NCBI GenBank assembly: GCA_036156195.1
Contig: JAYZUZ010000016.1
Location: 62,001-126,000 of the forward strand
Direction of reading: 5' to 3'
Source: Abyssibacter sp036156195
Lineage (GTDB): Bacteria; Pseudomonadota; Gammaproteobacteria; Nevskiales; OUC007
DNA: 64,000 nt
Position 1 is the stretch's first letter. Every line of letters begins with the position of its first letter. The position numbers were made by a program, and so were the translations under genes. Shown in pieces: positions 25,646 to 32,727 of this stretch. The notes below the pieces were generated by a model. That model had not been told where the DNA came from. It saw only the letters and a program-made list of their open reading frames with translations, and ran no database searches.

Positions 25646-25987
25646 CTAGCTGGCTACCGCAAAGCTTTCACCGCAGCCGCAGTGATCCACCACGTTCGGG
25701 TTCTCGAAGTGGTACATCTGGTTCAGACCGTCGCGCCGGAAATCCAAGCGCAGGCCGTCCAGTAAAGGAAGATGCTCACGCGCCAGCACGACGGTGGCAC
25801 CGTGGGCCTGAATGGTCACATCGCCCTCCTCCACGGAGTCGGCGTAATCCAGCGCATAGGCGTAGCCGGAGCAGCCAGACGTCCGCACACCAACGCGCAG
25901 CCCCAGGCCATGACCCCGCTTGGCCAGTTGCTCCTGGATTCGCGCAGCTGCGGCGGTGGTGATCTCGATGTTTGCTGTCTCACTCAT
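25646..25987 (-). CDS. iscA: Iron-sulfur cluster assembly protein IscA (A-type carrier)
   Basis: The protein is 113 aa from ATG 25987 (the open frame extends upstream into the IscU-like gene). The three conserved A-type carrier cysteines are present: Cys39 (TSGCSGYAY), Cys103 and Cys105 (DHCGCGESF). The family carries Fe-S clusters or iron to apoproteins. IscA, ErpA and SufA are not separable by eye; the position after the iscS genes suggests IscA. The start overlaps the stop of the IscU-like gene. No hscB, hscA or fdx follows. Confidence 0.92.
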   Translation of the reverse strand: MSETANIEITTAAAARIQEQLAKRGHGLGLRVGVRTSGCSGYAYALDYADSVEEGDVTIQAHGATVVLAREHLPLLDGLRLDFRRDGLNQMYHFENPNVVDHCGCGESFAVAS

Positions 25988-26373
25988 ACTGTGCTGACCG
26001 TCCCGGACGCCTGATGTTCCATCGCATGACGACGCGCGGCGTCCAGCGCGTCGATTGCAAGCAGGGCTGCAGGCATTTGCAGCCTGGACAGGTTGAGTGC
26101 CGACATCACCATCGCCGGCGTCAGCGCGAGGCCGTCCAGCGCCTGCCCTTCGCAGTACTCGCACAACCAGTCGGCCGCGCAAAGCACTGCAGGCCCACCA
26201 TGGGCCCGAAAGCGCGCGGTTTCAATGCCTCCGTCGCGCACGGCAAGCCAGATCTGCACCCGATCATCGCCGGCCGGGGTCGTCGCATGCCCGACATACG
26301 GAGCACGTGCGGGAATTCGCGCATCGGCTGCCCAGTGCAGCGTGTCGAACCGCGTGCGTAGCGCCTCCATCAT
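25984..26373 (-). CDS. IscU/NifU-N-like scaffold homologue lacking the cluster-ligand cysteines
   Basis: The protein is 129 aa from ATG 26373, which overlaps the upstream desulfurase stop (ATGA). The fold signature of IscU is recognisable: PYVGHATTPAGDDRVQIWL, then IETARFRAHGG, then the EYCEGQALDGL helix and ALLAIDALDAA. By eye against E. coli IscU (PACGDV, YGCGSA, KIHCSILAEDA), the three ligand cysteines are replaced: Ala34/Gly35, Gly60 and Ala102. Its own cysteines (65, 71, 74) lie elsewhere, in VLCAADWLCEYCEG. It may be a non-cluster regulator, a desulfurase partner, or a scaffold with relocated ligands. The family call is moderately firm. Confidence 0.72.
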   Translation of the reverse strand: MMEALRTRFDTLHWAADARIPARAPYVGHATTPAGDDRVQIWLAVRDGGIETARFRAHGGPAVLCAADWLCEYCEGQALDGLALTPAMVMSALNLSRLQMPAALLAIDALDAARRHAMEHQASGTVSTV

Positions 26374-27524
26374 GCGACCCGCCCAGTCTCGACCGCCAGC
26401 GGAGCCACACTGCGCAGACGACGAACAGCGCCGCAAATCTGCTCAATGGCGATTTCGACATCTGCTGCCGTCGTCCCACGCCCCAGGCTTAGTCGCAGGC
26501 TGGCGCGCGCCTCGGCATCGCTACGCCCCAGCGCACGCAGGACATAGGACGCCTCATCGCCGCCGGCGGTACAGGCAGAGCCTTGCGACAGGAGCAGCTC
26601 CGGCAGACTGAAGACCAGGCTCTCACCGTGCACGTCAGCGAACGTCACGTTGAGCACGTGGGGCGCAATCATCTCCGGATGGCCGTTGCGGATCACACCA
26701 CCCACCGTACGCAGCCCCTCCCACAGTCGCTCGCGCAGCCCCGTCACCCGTTCGTGGGCCGAAGGGTCCGCGTCCAGACGCTCCACCGCCTTGGCGAAGC
26801 CGAGGATTTGATGCACCGCCAATGTGCCCGGCCGCAGGCCGCGCTCCTGGCCACCACCGAATAGCAAGGGACGTACGCGCGCGCGCCCCCGACGGATGAC
26901 CAGCGCACCAATGCCCGTCGGCCCGTGGCACTTATGCGCTGACAAGGCCAGCAGATCGACCCCCATCTCAGCCACATCGATGGGCAGCCAGGCCAGGGAC
27001 TGCGCTGCGTCCACGTGAAAAAGCGCCGGATGATCTGCCAAACCCTGCCCGATGCGTGCGATGTCCTGCACCGCGCCCGTCTCATTGTTGACGTGCATAA
27101 CGGTGACCAAGCGGGTATCTGGCCGCACTGCATCCAGCACTGCGGCCGCATCGACCACGGCATCGGGACCCGGCTTGAGCCAGCTGACGCGCCAGCCGGC
27201 GCGCTCAAGCTGCCGGACCGGGTCCAGTACGGCCTTGTGCTCGGTGCGGGCACAGACCAGATGGCCAGGATCGCTCAAAGACTGCGTGCCGAGGATGGCC
27301 AGATTGTCGGCCTCGGTGGCGCCACTGGTCCAGATCAGTTCATCCGGCCGGGCGCCCACCCGCGCGGCCACGGCCGCGCGCGCCGCCTCGACGCGCGCAG
27401 CGGCTTCGCGACCCGCTGCATGGGGCGAGGCGGGGTTGGCCAGCCGCAGGGCAGCCTGCATCGCCTCAGCCACCGCCGGGTCAATCGGTGTGGTCGCAGC
27501 GTGGTCGAGATACACCGCCGTCAT
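26370..27524 (-). CDS. Second cysteine desulfurase (NifS/IscS family)
   Basis: The 384-aa PLP enzyme removes sulfur from cysteine as a persulfide. The catalytic parts are intact: His96 (RTEHKAVLD), PLP lysine Lys198 (LSAHKCHGP) and the persulfide Cys318 (SQGSACTAGG). It is clearly divergent from the desulfurase just upstream (e.g. SAHKCHGPTG versus SSHKLYGPKG), so it is an old paralogue and not a fresh duplication. The gap to the upstream iscS is 2 bp and it overlaps the IscU-like gene, which suggests tight co-expression. Confidence 0.92.
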   Translation of the reverse strand: MTAVYLDHAATTPIDPAVAEAMQAALRLANPASPHAAGREAAARVEAARAAVAARVGARPDELIWTSGATEADNLAILGTQSLSDPGHLVCARTEHKAVLDPVRQLERAGWRVSWLKPGPDAVVDAAAVLDAVRPDTRLVTVMHVNNETGAVQDIARIGQGLADHPALFHVDAAQSLAWLPIDVAEMGVDLLALSAHKCHGPTGIGALVIRRGRARVRPLLFGGGQERGLRPGTLAVHQILGFAKAVERLDADPSAHERVTGLRERLWEGLRTVGGVIRNGHPEMIAPHVLNVTFADVHGESLVFSLPELLLSQGSACTAGGDEASYVLRALGRSDAEARASLRLSLGRGTTAADVEIAIEQICGAVRRLRSVAPLAVETGRVA

Positions 27525-27526
27525 CG

Positions 27527-28678
27527 TCAGGACGCCACCGATCGCATCAGTCTGGACGTCATAGGATTCAGGCGCTGTAACTCCTGGAGCAGACGCTCGA
27601 CATCCGCAGACTGGTTATCGCGCCCGAGACTGACGCGAATCGCGCCCTTGGCCTCATCAGGCGTAATACCCATGGCCAGCAGCACGTGACTGGGCTCGCC
27701 CCGGCCACTGGCGCAGGCCGACCCCGATGACACCGCACAGCCGGCCTGATCCAGCGCCATGAGCAACGACTCGCCGTCAAACCCACTGAGCCTGAACTGG
27801 GTTGTATTGCACAAACGTGGTGCCTGGGCGGCGAATCGTTGTGCCCCTGGCAGGGCGTCCAGCCCGGCATCAAGCTGGTCTCGCAATGCCTGCAAGGCCG
27901 CTACTCGCGCTGGCAGCTCTTCCCGGGCCAGCTGCGCGGCGACACCAAAGCCGGCAATCGCTGGCACGTTCTCGGTCCCACCGCGCAGGCCCGCCTCCTG
28001 GCCGCCGCCGTGCATTTGCCGGTGCAACACCACAGGGTCTGCGACCAGCAATGCACCGACGCCCTTGGGGCCGTAGAGCTTGTGGGAGGACAAGGACAAC
28101 AAATCCGCACCGGTGTCAGACCACGCCAGCGGATGCTTGCCGGCAGCCTGAACCGCGTCACAGTGCAACCAGGCGCCGCCGGCATGCACACGCTCGGCAA
28201 TGGCCGGCAGCTCGCTCAGTACGCCCGTCTCGTTGTTCGCGTACATCACGGACACCAGAGCGACATCGCCCTGACCCATCCGGCCGGACAACCAGTCGAG
28301 ATCATGCGCGCCCTGTGAGTCCACGGGAATCTGCTCCATCGCCACGCCCTCACGAGCCAGCGCCTGGGCGCATTCCAGCACCGCCGGGTGTTCAGTGGCA
28401 CCAATGAGCAGGGTTTTTCCGCGTTGCCCCGCCATGACGCCACGCAGCGCCAGGTTGTTGGACTCGGTACCGCCTGTGGTGAAGATCAGCGTCTGCGCAG
28501 GGGCGCCAACGAGATCGGCGACCTGCGCACGGGCACGCTCAACAACATCACGCGCGTTCCTGCCGGCGCGGTGCAGACTGGACGCATTGGCGTAGCGCGG
28601 ATCGAAGACGGGCAACATCGCTTCGAGAACCCGAGAATCCAGCGGGGTCGTCGCGTTGTGATCAAAGTAGAGGCTCAT
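27527..28678 (-). CDS. iscS: Cysteine desulfurase IscS-type
   Basis: The 383-aa PLP-dependent desulfurase supplies sulfane sulfur for Fe-S clusters and thio-modifications. Visible residues are His97 (GATEHPAVLE), PLP lysine Lys200 (LSSHKLYGPKG) and the mobile-loop Cys322 (SSGSACASGRGEPS). It is about 20 residues shorter than E. coli IscS (404 aa), at the C-terminus that contacts IscU. It starts 2 bp after iscR and is followed at 2 bp by a second, divergent desulfurase. Confidence 0.94.
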   Translation of the reverse strand: MSLYFDHNATTPLDSRVLEAMLPVFDPRYANASSLHRAGRNARDVVERARAQVADLVGAPAQTLIFTTGGTESNNLALRGVMAGQRGKTLLIGATEHPAVLECAQALAREGVAMEQIPVDSQGAHDLDWLSGRMGQGDVALVSVMYANNETGVLSELPAIAERVHAGGAWLHCDAVQAAGKHPLAWSDTGADLLSLSSHKLYGPKGVGALLVADPVVLHRQMHGGGQEAGLRGGTENVPAIAGFGVAAQLAREELPARVAALQALRDQLDAGLDALPGAQRFAAQAPRLCNTTQFRLSGFDGESLLMALDQAGCAVSSGSACASGRGEPSHVLLAMGITPDEAKGAIRVSLGRDNQSADVERLLQELQRLNPMTSRLMRSVAS

Positions 28679-28680
28679 GC

Positions 28681-29121
28681 TCAGGCTGCAAAGGTAATGA
28701 CAGACTCAGGCGTGTCGAGGCGGCCCGACACCACGTCGGCCAGGGACACACTCGCAACAAACTGCTGCATGTGGGCAGAGAGCGCTGTCCACAGGCCGTG
28801 GGTCCGGCAGCGCTCGACTCCTCCGGTACAGGCCGCCTCACCGCCACACCGCGTGGCATCAAGCTTTTCTTCCAGCGCGGCCAGCACCGCCGCAACCGAG
28901 ATGGACTCGGCTGACTGCGCCAGCGCGTAGCCGCCACAGCGCCCTCGACGTGCCGTCACCAGCCCCGCCCGCCGCAGCGGCGCGAATAACTGCTCCAGAT
29001 AGGCCACCGAGAGATTCTGCCGCTTGGCGATCTCGCCGATACAAACGGGGTCCTCGTCGCCATGCTCGGCCAGGTCGACCATGGCCATGACCGCATAGCG
29101 GCCTCGGGTGGTGAGCTTCAT
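28681..29121 (-). CDS. iscR: Fe-S-sensing transcriptional regulator IscR
   Basis: The 146-aa Rrf2-family regulator has an N-terminal winged helix (MKLTTRGRYAVMAMVDLA, then NLSVAYLEQLFAPLRRAGL). The [2Fe-2S] ligands are Cys92, Cys98, Cys105 and His108 (RCGGEAACTGG, then ERCRTHGLW); the last Cys spacing is one residue longer than in E. coli IscR. In its holo form IscR represses isc operons. Its start overlaps the cysE stop (ATGA), so cysE is the first gene of this operon. Confidence 0.95.
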   Translation of the reverse strand: MKLTTRGRYAVMAMVDLAEHGDEDPVCIGEIAKRQNLSVAYLEQLFAPLRRAGLVTARRGRCGGYALAQSAESISVAAVLAALEEKLDATRCGGEAACTGGVERCRTHGLWTALSAHMQQFVASVSLADVVSGRLDTPESVITFAA

Positions 29122-29921
29122 GATGGCTTGTTGGCCGCCCGTTCGGCGGATTCGCGGACAATGGACTCTGCGGCCTGCTCGGCTTCATCACGCGCAAACT
29201 CGGGCACATCCAGTCGCGGCAAATCCTGGGCGTCCACATGCTCGCGCAACGCCTTGCAGAGTTGTTCGATACGGCCATCCTGCACATGGATGTGATGCAG
29301 CATGGAACCGATGGCCTTGGAGACCGGATCCGGCATGTCACGCGTCATCCCATAGGCGTCAAAGCCCATTTTTTCGGCCATGGCCACCATTTCCCGAGTC
29401 GGCGCCTGCCGCTTGGTGACGATGCGGCCAGGAATGCCTACGACCGTGGAGCCCGCAGGCACGTCTGCCACGACCACAGCATTTGACCCGATGCGTGCAC
29501 CATCGCCCACCGACAGCGGGCCCAGCACCTTGGCGCCCGCCCCGATGACCACGTTATTGGCCAGTGTTGGATGACGCTTACCGGGCGACCAGGATGTCCC
29601 GCCCAGCGTCACCCCGTGATAAAGGGTGCAATCATCGCCGACGACCGCAGTCTCACCAATGACGATCCCCATGCCGTGATCAATGAACAATCGGCGACCA
29701 ATCTGCGCACCGGGATGAATTTCGATTCCCGTCAGCCACCGCGTCAGATGCGAGAGCAGCCTAGCCAGCCACTTAAGCCCATGGGTCCAGCACCAATGCG
29801 CCACGCGATGTGCCCAGATCGCATGCAGTCCGGGGTAGGCTGTCAACACCTCCAGGGCGTGGCGGGCCGCCGGGTCGCGGTCGAACACGATACGAATGTC
29901 TTCGCGCAGACGTTGGAACAT
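29118..29921 (-). CDS. cysE: Serine O-acetyltransferase
   Basis: The 267-aa protein starts at ATG 29921 (an upstream extension in frame is not protein-like). It has the alpha-helical N-terminus of the CysE family and a left-handed hexapeptide beta-helix: IEIHPGAQIGRRLFIDHG, then GIVIGETAVVGDDC, LYHGVTLGG, VVIGAGAKVLGP and ARIGSNAVV. It acetylates serine for cysteine synthesis, the substrate of the two desulfurases encoded downstream. The operon promoter carries a candidate IscR box. A C-terminal extension of about 80 residues, partly acidic, follows the beta-helix. Confidence 0.95.
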   Translation of the reverse strand: MFQRLREDIRIVFDRDPAARHALEVLTAYPGLHAIWAHRVAHWCWTHGLKWLARLLSHLTRWLTGIEIHPGAQIGRRLFIDHGMGIVIGETAVVGDDCTLYHGVTLGGTSWSPGKRHPTLANNVVIGAGAKVLGPLSVGDGARIGSNAVVVADVPAGSTVVGIPGRIVTKRQAPTREMVAMAEKMGFDAYGMTRDMPDPVSKAIGSMLHHIHVQDGRIEQLCKALREHVDAQDLPRLDVPEFARDEAEQAAESIVRESAERAANKPS

Positions 29922-29922
29922 G

Positions 29923-30288
29923 ATGTTTATTCCGACTGAATTACTCAGAATTATACGCTGCAGCCGCGGCATCGCCCAGTCCGTGCTCGGCATCAGCCTG
30001 TTCGGGCCGCCTGCAGTGGCCGCCGACGACCCGGACCTGCTGGAGCTGGAACCGATCACCATTTATGAGCAGGCGAACCCGCTGTATGACGCGGAGCGAC
30101 GCATCCGCGAGATCGGCAAGTCCCTCCCCGAGCTGGACACCCAGGCCAACGAGGCCCCGACCCGCGCCGATGAAACCCTGGAAGCGCTGGGCCTCAAGGG
30201 CGAAGGCATCCAAGGGACGCACCCGGACCACCAGCGGCGCTGGGCCGAGGCCCTGGACAAGCTGCAGGGAGCAGAGGCCACGCCCTGA
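29923..30288 (+). CDS. Small exported protein of unknown function
   Basis: The protein is 121 aa from ATG 29923 (ATG 29920 is directly before it; GTG 29983 is another option). A signal-peptide-like segment ends near GPPAVAA-DD. The mature part is charged and mostly helical (ITIYEQANPLYDAERRIREIGKSLPELD, in parts) and has no cysteine. Codon use becomes typical of the genome only after about 29970, because the first codons coincide with the cysE promoter. The start lies head-to-head on the cysE start codon. No family is recognised. Confidence 0.6.
   Translation: MFIPTELLRIIRCSRGIAQSVLGISLFGPPAVAADDPDLLELEPITIYEQANPLYDAERRIREIGKSLPELDTQANEAPTRADETLEALGLKGEGIQGTHPDHQRRWAEALDKLQGAEATP
29932..29955 (-). 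promoter_or_regulatory. cysE-isc promoter: perfect -10 with adjacent IscR type 1-like site
   Basis: On the minus strand TATAAT (29955-29950) is followed at once by CTGAGTAATTCAGTCGG (29948-29932). This matches the core of the published E. coli IscR type 1 motif, YYGACTRWWWYAGTCRR, at 16 of 17 positions. The box would cover the transcription start, fitting repression by [2Fe-2S]-IscR. The -35 element (TGGGCG at 17 bp) is weak. The leader would be about 20-25 nt. Confidence 0.6.
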
Positions 30289-30310
30289 CAGCGGGTGGTC
30301 GCGAGCGCGG

Positions 30311-31042
30311 CTAGCCCTGGTCTGGCGGTGTACTGCGTTCGATCTTGGTCAGGATGCCGCGTAACAGGTTCACCTCATCCGCATCCGGCTGGGCGCGGTG
30401 AAACAGCCTGCGCATCCGGCGCATCAGTTGCCGGGGGTTCGCAGGGTCCAGATAGCGCACGTGAATCAGCGCCCGCTCCAGATGCTCGAAGAAGCCATCC
30501 ATTGCCGCCTGTGTCGCCGGCGCCGCGGCATCGGGCACATCGATCTCTGGACGCAGCAGACACTGCCGCAACTCATAGGCCATGACCTGGACCGACATCG
30601 CCAGATTCAGCGAGCTGTATTCGGGATTAGCGGGTACGTGGATTAACCGCTGGCACAGGTCGAGCTCTGCATTGGTCAGTCCGGTTTTCTCGCGCCCGAA
30701 CAAGACGGCTGCGCGGGTGTCGTCCGGCAGTGTGGCGATTCGCTCGGCCGCCTCACGCGGGGTGTCCGCCGGAACGGTGATCGCTCGAAGCCGCGCACTG
30801 GCCCCCATGACCAGGTTGCGATCAGCAATGGCATCCTCAACGCGATCGACCACCAAAGCGTTGGCCAGCACATCCGTGGCACCCGAAGCCCGGGCCGTTG
30901 CCTTTGCGCTCGGGAACTCGCGCGGAGCAACCAACGCCAGATCGCTCAGGCCCATGGTTTTCATCGCACGCGCCGCGGCCCCGATGTTGCCGGAATCCGT
31001 GGTCCCTACGAGCACGACACGAATGCAACTCAAGTCACGCAT
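30311..31042 (-). CDS. trmJ: tRNA (cytidine/uridine-2'-O-)-methyltransferase TrmJ
   Basis: The 243-aa SPOUT-class enzyme 2'-O-methylates position 32 of tRNAs. Motif 1 is VLVGTTDSGNIGAAARAMK at about 11-29, and motifs 2-3 are LFGREKTGL and IPxN-type HVPANPEYSSLNLAMSV, which form the trefoil-knot SAM site. A C-terminal dimerisation/helical tail follows. It is divergent from suhB across 66 bp, an order also found in Pseudomonas and E. coli. Confidence 0.95.
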   Translation of the reverse strand: MRDLSCIRVVLVGTTDSGNIGAAARAMKTMGLSDLALVAPREFPSAKATARASGATDVLANALVVDRVEDAIADRNLVMGASARLRAITVPADTPREAAERIATLPDDTRAAVLFGREKTGLTNAELDLCQRLIHVPANPEYSSLNLAMSVQVMAYELRQCLLRPEIDVPDAAAPATQAAMDGFFEHLERALIHVRYLDPANPRQLMRRMRRLFHRAQPDADEVNLLRGILTKIERSTPPDQG

Positions 31043-31108
31043 GCCAACTCCCGTGGTAATCTCGCGCGGCCTCGCGCCTCCATTCCCCGCTCTTTACAAG
31101 TCACTACG

Positions 31109-31897
31109 ATGCATCCATTAGTCAATATTGCAGTTGGCGCGGCCCGTTCGGCCGGCAACCTGATCATGCGGCACTACGATCGCGTTGATGAACTGCGCGT
31201 GCACAGCAAGCAACGCAACGACTTCGTCACCGAGGTGGATCGTTCTGCCGAGGCGCGCATTATCGAGCATATTCATCGTGCCAACCCGAATCACGCGATT
31301 CTCGGCGAAGAAACCGGCGCCTCCGGCTCCGACGAGGTGCGCTGGATCATCGATCCGCTGGATGGCACGACCAACTTCCTCCACGGCTTTCCGCAGTTCG
31401 CGGTGTCCATCGGCATCGAGGTGCGCGGAAAGCTGGAACACGGCGTCGTGTACAACCCCTACTCGCAGGAGCTGTACACCGCCAGCCGAGGCGCCGGCGC
31501 CAGTCTGGACGGCCGCCGCATCCGAGTCAGCCGGGCCAGCAGTCTTGATGGCGCATTGCTCGGCACGGGATTTCCGTTTCGCGACGACCAGGATATTGAC
31601 GCCTACGTCGCGCTGTTCAAGGACGTCATGGCCAACACGGCCGGGGTGCGCCGCGCCGGCGCCGCTGCCCTGGATCTGGCCTTTGTGGCAGCGGGACGCC
31701 TCGACGGCTTCTGGGAGCAAGGCCTAAAGCCCTGGGACATGGCGGCGGGTGTCGTGCTTGTCCGCGAAGCCGGCGGCATGGTCGGTGACATGGCCGGCCG
31801 GGGCGACCCGATGGACACCGGCAACATTGTTGCCGGCAATCCCAAGGTCTATGAGGCGCTGGGCGGCAAGATCATGCGCCATCTGCGCAAGCGCTAG
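31109..31897 (+). CDS. suhB: Inositol-1-monophosphatase family protein SuhB
   Basis: The 262-aa Mg-dependent phosphatase carries metal ligands Glu67 (GEETG), Asp82 and Asp85 (IDPLDGTTNF) and a C-terminal Asp in KPWDMAAG. SuhB also acts with NusG/NusA in rRNA antitermination in E. coli; whether it does here cannot be read from sequence. It is divergent from trmJ and convergent with an outer-membrane protein gene, with a long hairpin between. Confidence 0.95.
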   Translation: MHPLVNIAVGAARSAGNLIMRHYDRVDELRVHSKQRNDFVTEVDRSAEARIIEHIHRANPNHAILGEETGASGSDEVRWIIDPLDGTTNFLHGFPQFAVSIGIEVRGKLEHGVVYNPYSQELYTASRGAGASLDGRRIRVSRASSLDGALLGTGFPFRDDQDIDAYVALFKDVMANTAGVRRAGAAALDLAFVAAGRLDGFWEQGLKPWDMAAGVVLVREAGGMVGDMAGRGDPMDTGNIVAGNPKVYEALGGKIMRHLRKR

Positions 31898-31909
31898 CCA
31901 GCGACCTCA

Positions 31910-31950
31910 GGTCAGGCGTGGCCGGTGCAATCGACCGGCCGCGTCTGACC
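31910..31950. terminator. Long hairpin between convergent suhB and OMP genes
   Basis: Two 17-base arms (31910-31926 and 31934-31950) pair fully with two G-T wobbles around a 7-base loop. There is no T-run on either side, so it may be a bidirectional Rho-assisted terminator or an mRNA 3'-end stabiliser. Confidence 0.5.
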
Positions 31951-31965
31951 CGGCATCTGCCGGGC

Positions 31966-32652
31966 CTAGAAAAGATTGAAGTCCTTGCGCAGACCCAGGC
32001 GCAGATTGGACTGATCCTGCTGGATGTCGTCGCTGGTGCGGCGATCGAAGTCCTGATTCAGTGACTGGGTTTCCCACTCAGCGGTCAGGAAGAACTGGTA
32101 GGGCAGCTCGATGGCCGTACTCAACGTCACGCGAAACCCCTGTGGCTCGCCCAGATCGACCCAGCCAGCCCCAACACCAATTTCCCAGTACGTATCGATG
32201 TAGGCGCGAAGCTGCCCGGTCAACGAATAGCCGTCCTGGGTGATCTCCTCATTGTCGCCGAACGTATATTCCTCATAGTTCAGGCGCCCGTTAAAGGACA
32301 GCCGCCCTACCCCTCCTTCCCCAATGAAGTATTTGCCAAGACCGATACGGGTCGCGCTGACGGCCGTATCGTTGTCGTGCTCGCCATCGCTGTAGCGAGC
32401 GGCCAGGAACAAGGCCTCCAGCGGACCGGCACGACGCACAGCAACCGACACGTCGAAGGTCAGGGCGTCGGCATCGCCGCTGAGATCGACTGCCTCGGGC
32501 TGATCCAGACCGGATCCGGAGGTTTCGTAATCGAGCTGGGCCTGGCTGACACCGACACGGGTGTAGACGATGGACGTCTCGTCGGCGGCCACAGGCTGGC
32601 TGGCAAGCCCGGCCACGACGAGGCCGAGTGTGGAAAATACAGTTGATCGCAT
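31966..32652 (-). CDS. Outer-membrane beta-barrel protein of unknown function
   Basis: The protein is 228 aa from ATG 32652 (GGGAG six bases upstream). The signal peptide ends near QPVAA-DE. The mature protein alternates hydrophobic and polar residues in strands with aromatic girdles (TFDVSVAVRRAGPLEALFLAARYSD, read in parts; YSLTGQLRAYIDTYWEIGVGAGW), about ten strands in all. It ends in Phe (DFNLF), the usual BAM signal. No porin family is recognised. It is monocistronic. Confidence 0.72.
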   Translation of the reverse strand: MRSTVFSTLGLVVAGLASQPVAADETSIVYTRVGVSQAQLDYETSGSGLDQPEAVDLSGDADALTFDVSVAVRRAGPLEALFLAARYSDGEHDNDTAVSATRIGLGKYFIGEGGVGRLSFNGRLNYEEYTFGDNEEITQDGYSLTGQLRAYIDTYWEIGVGAGWVDLGEPQGFRVTLSTAIELPYQFFLTAEWETQSLNQDFDRRTSDDIQQDQSNLRLGLRKDFNLF

Positions 32653-32727
32653 GGGGTCTCCCTGACGCACGGTGAGTCCGGTCTCCGCCGAACGTTCGTT
32701 TAGGATAGCGCCGCTCCGCCTGCGCGG

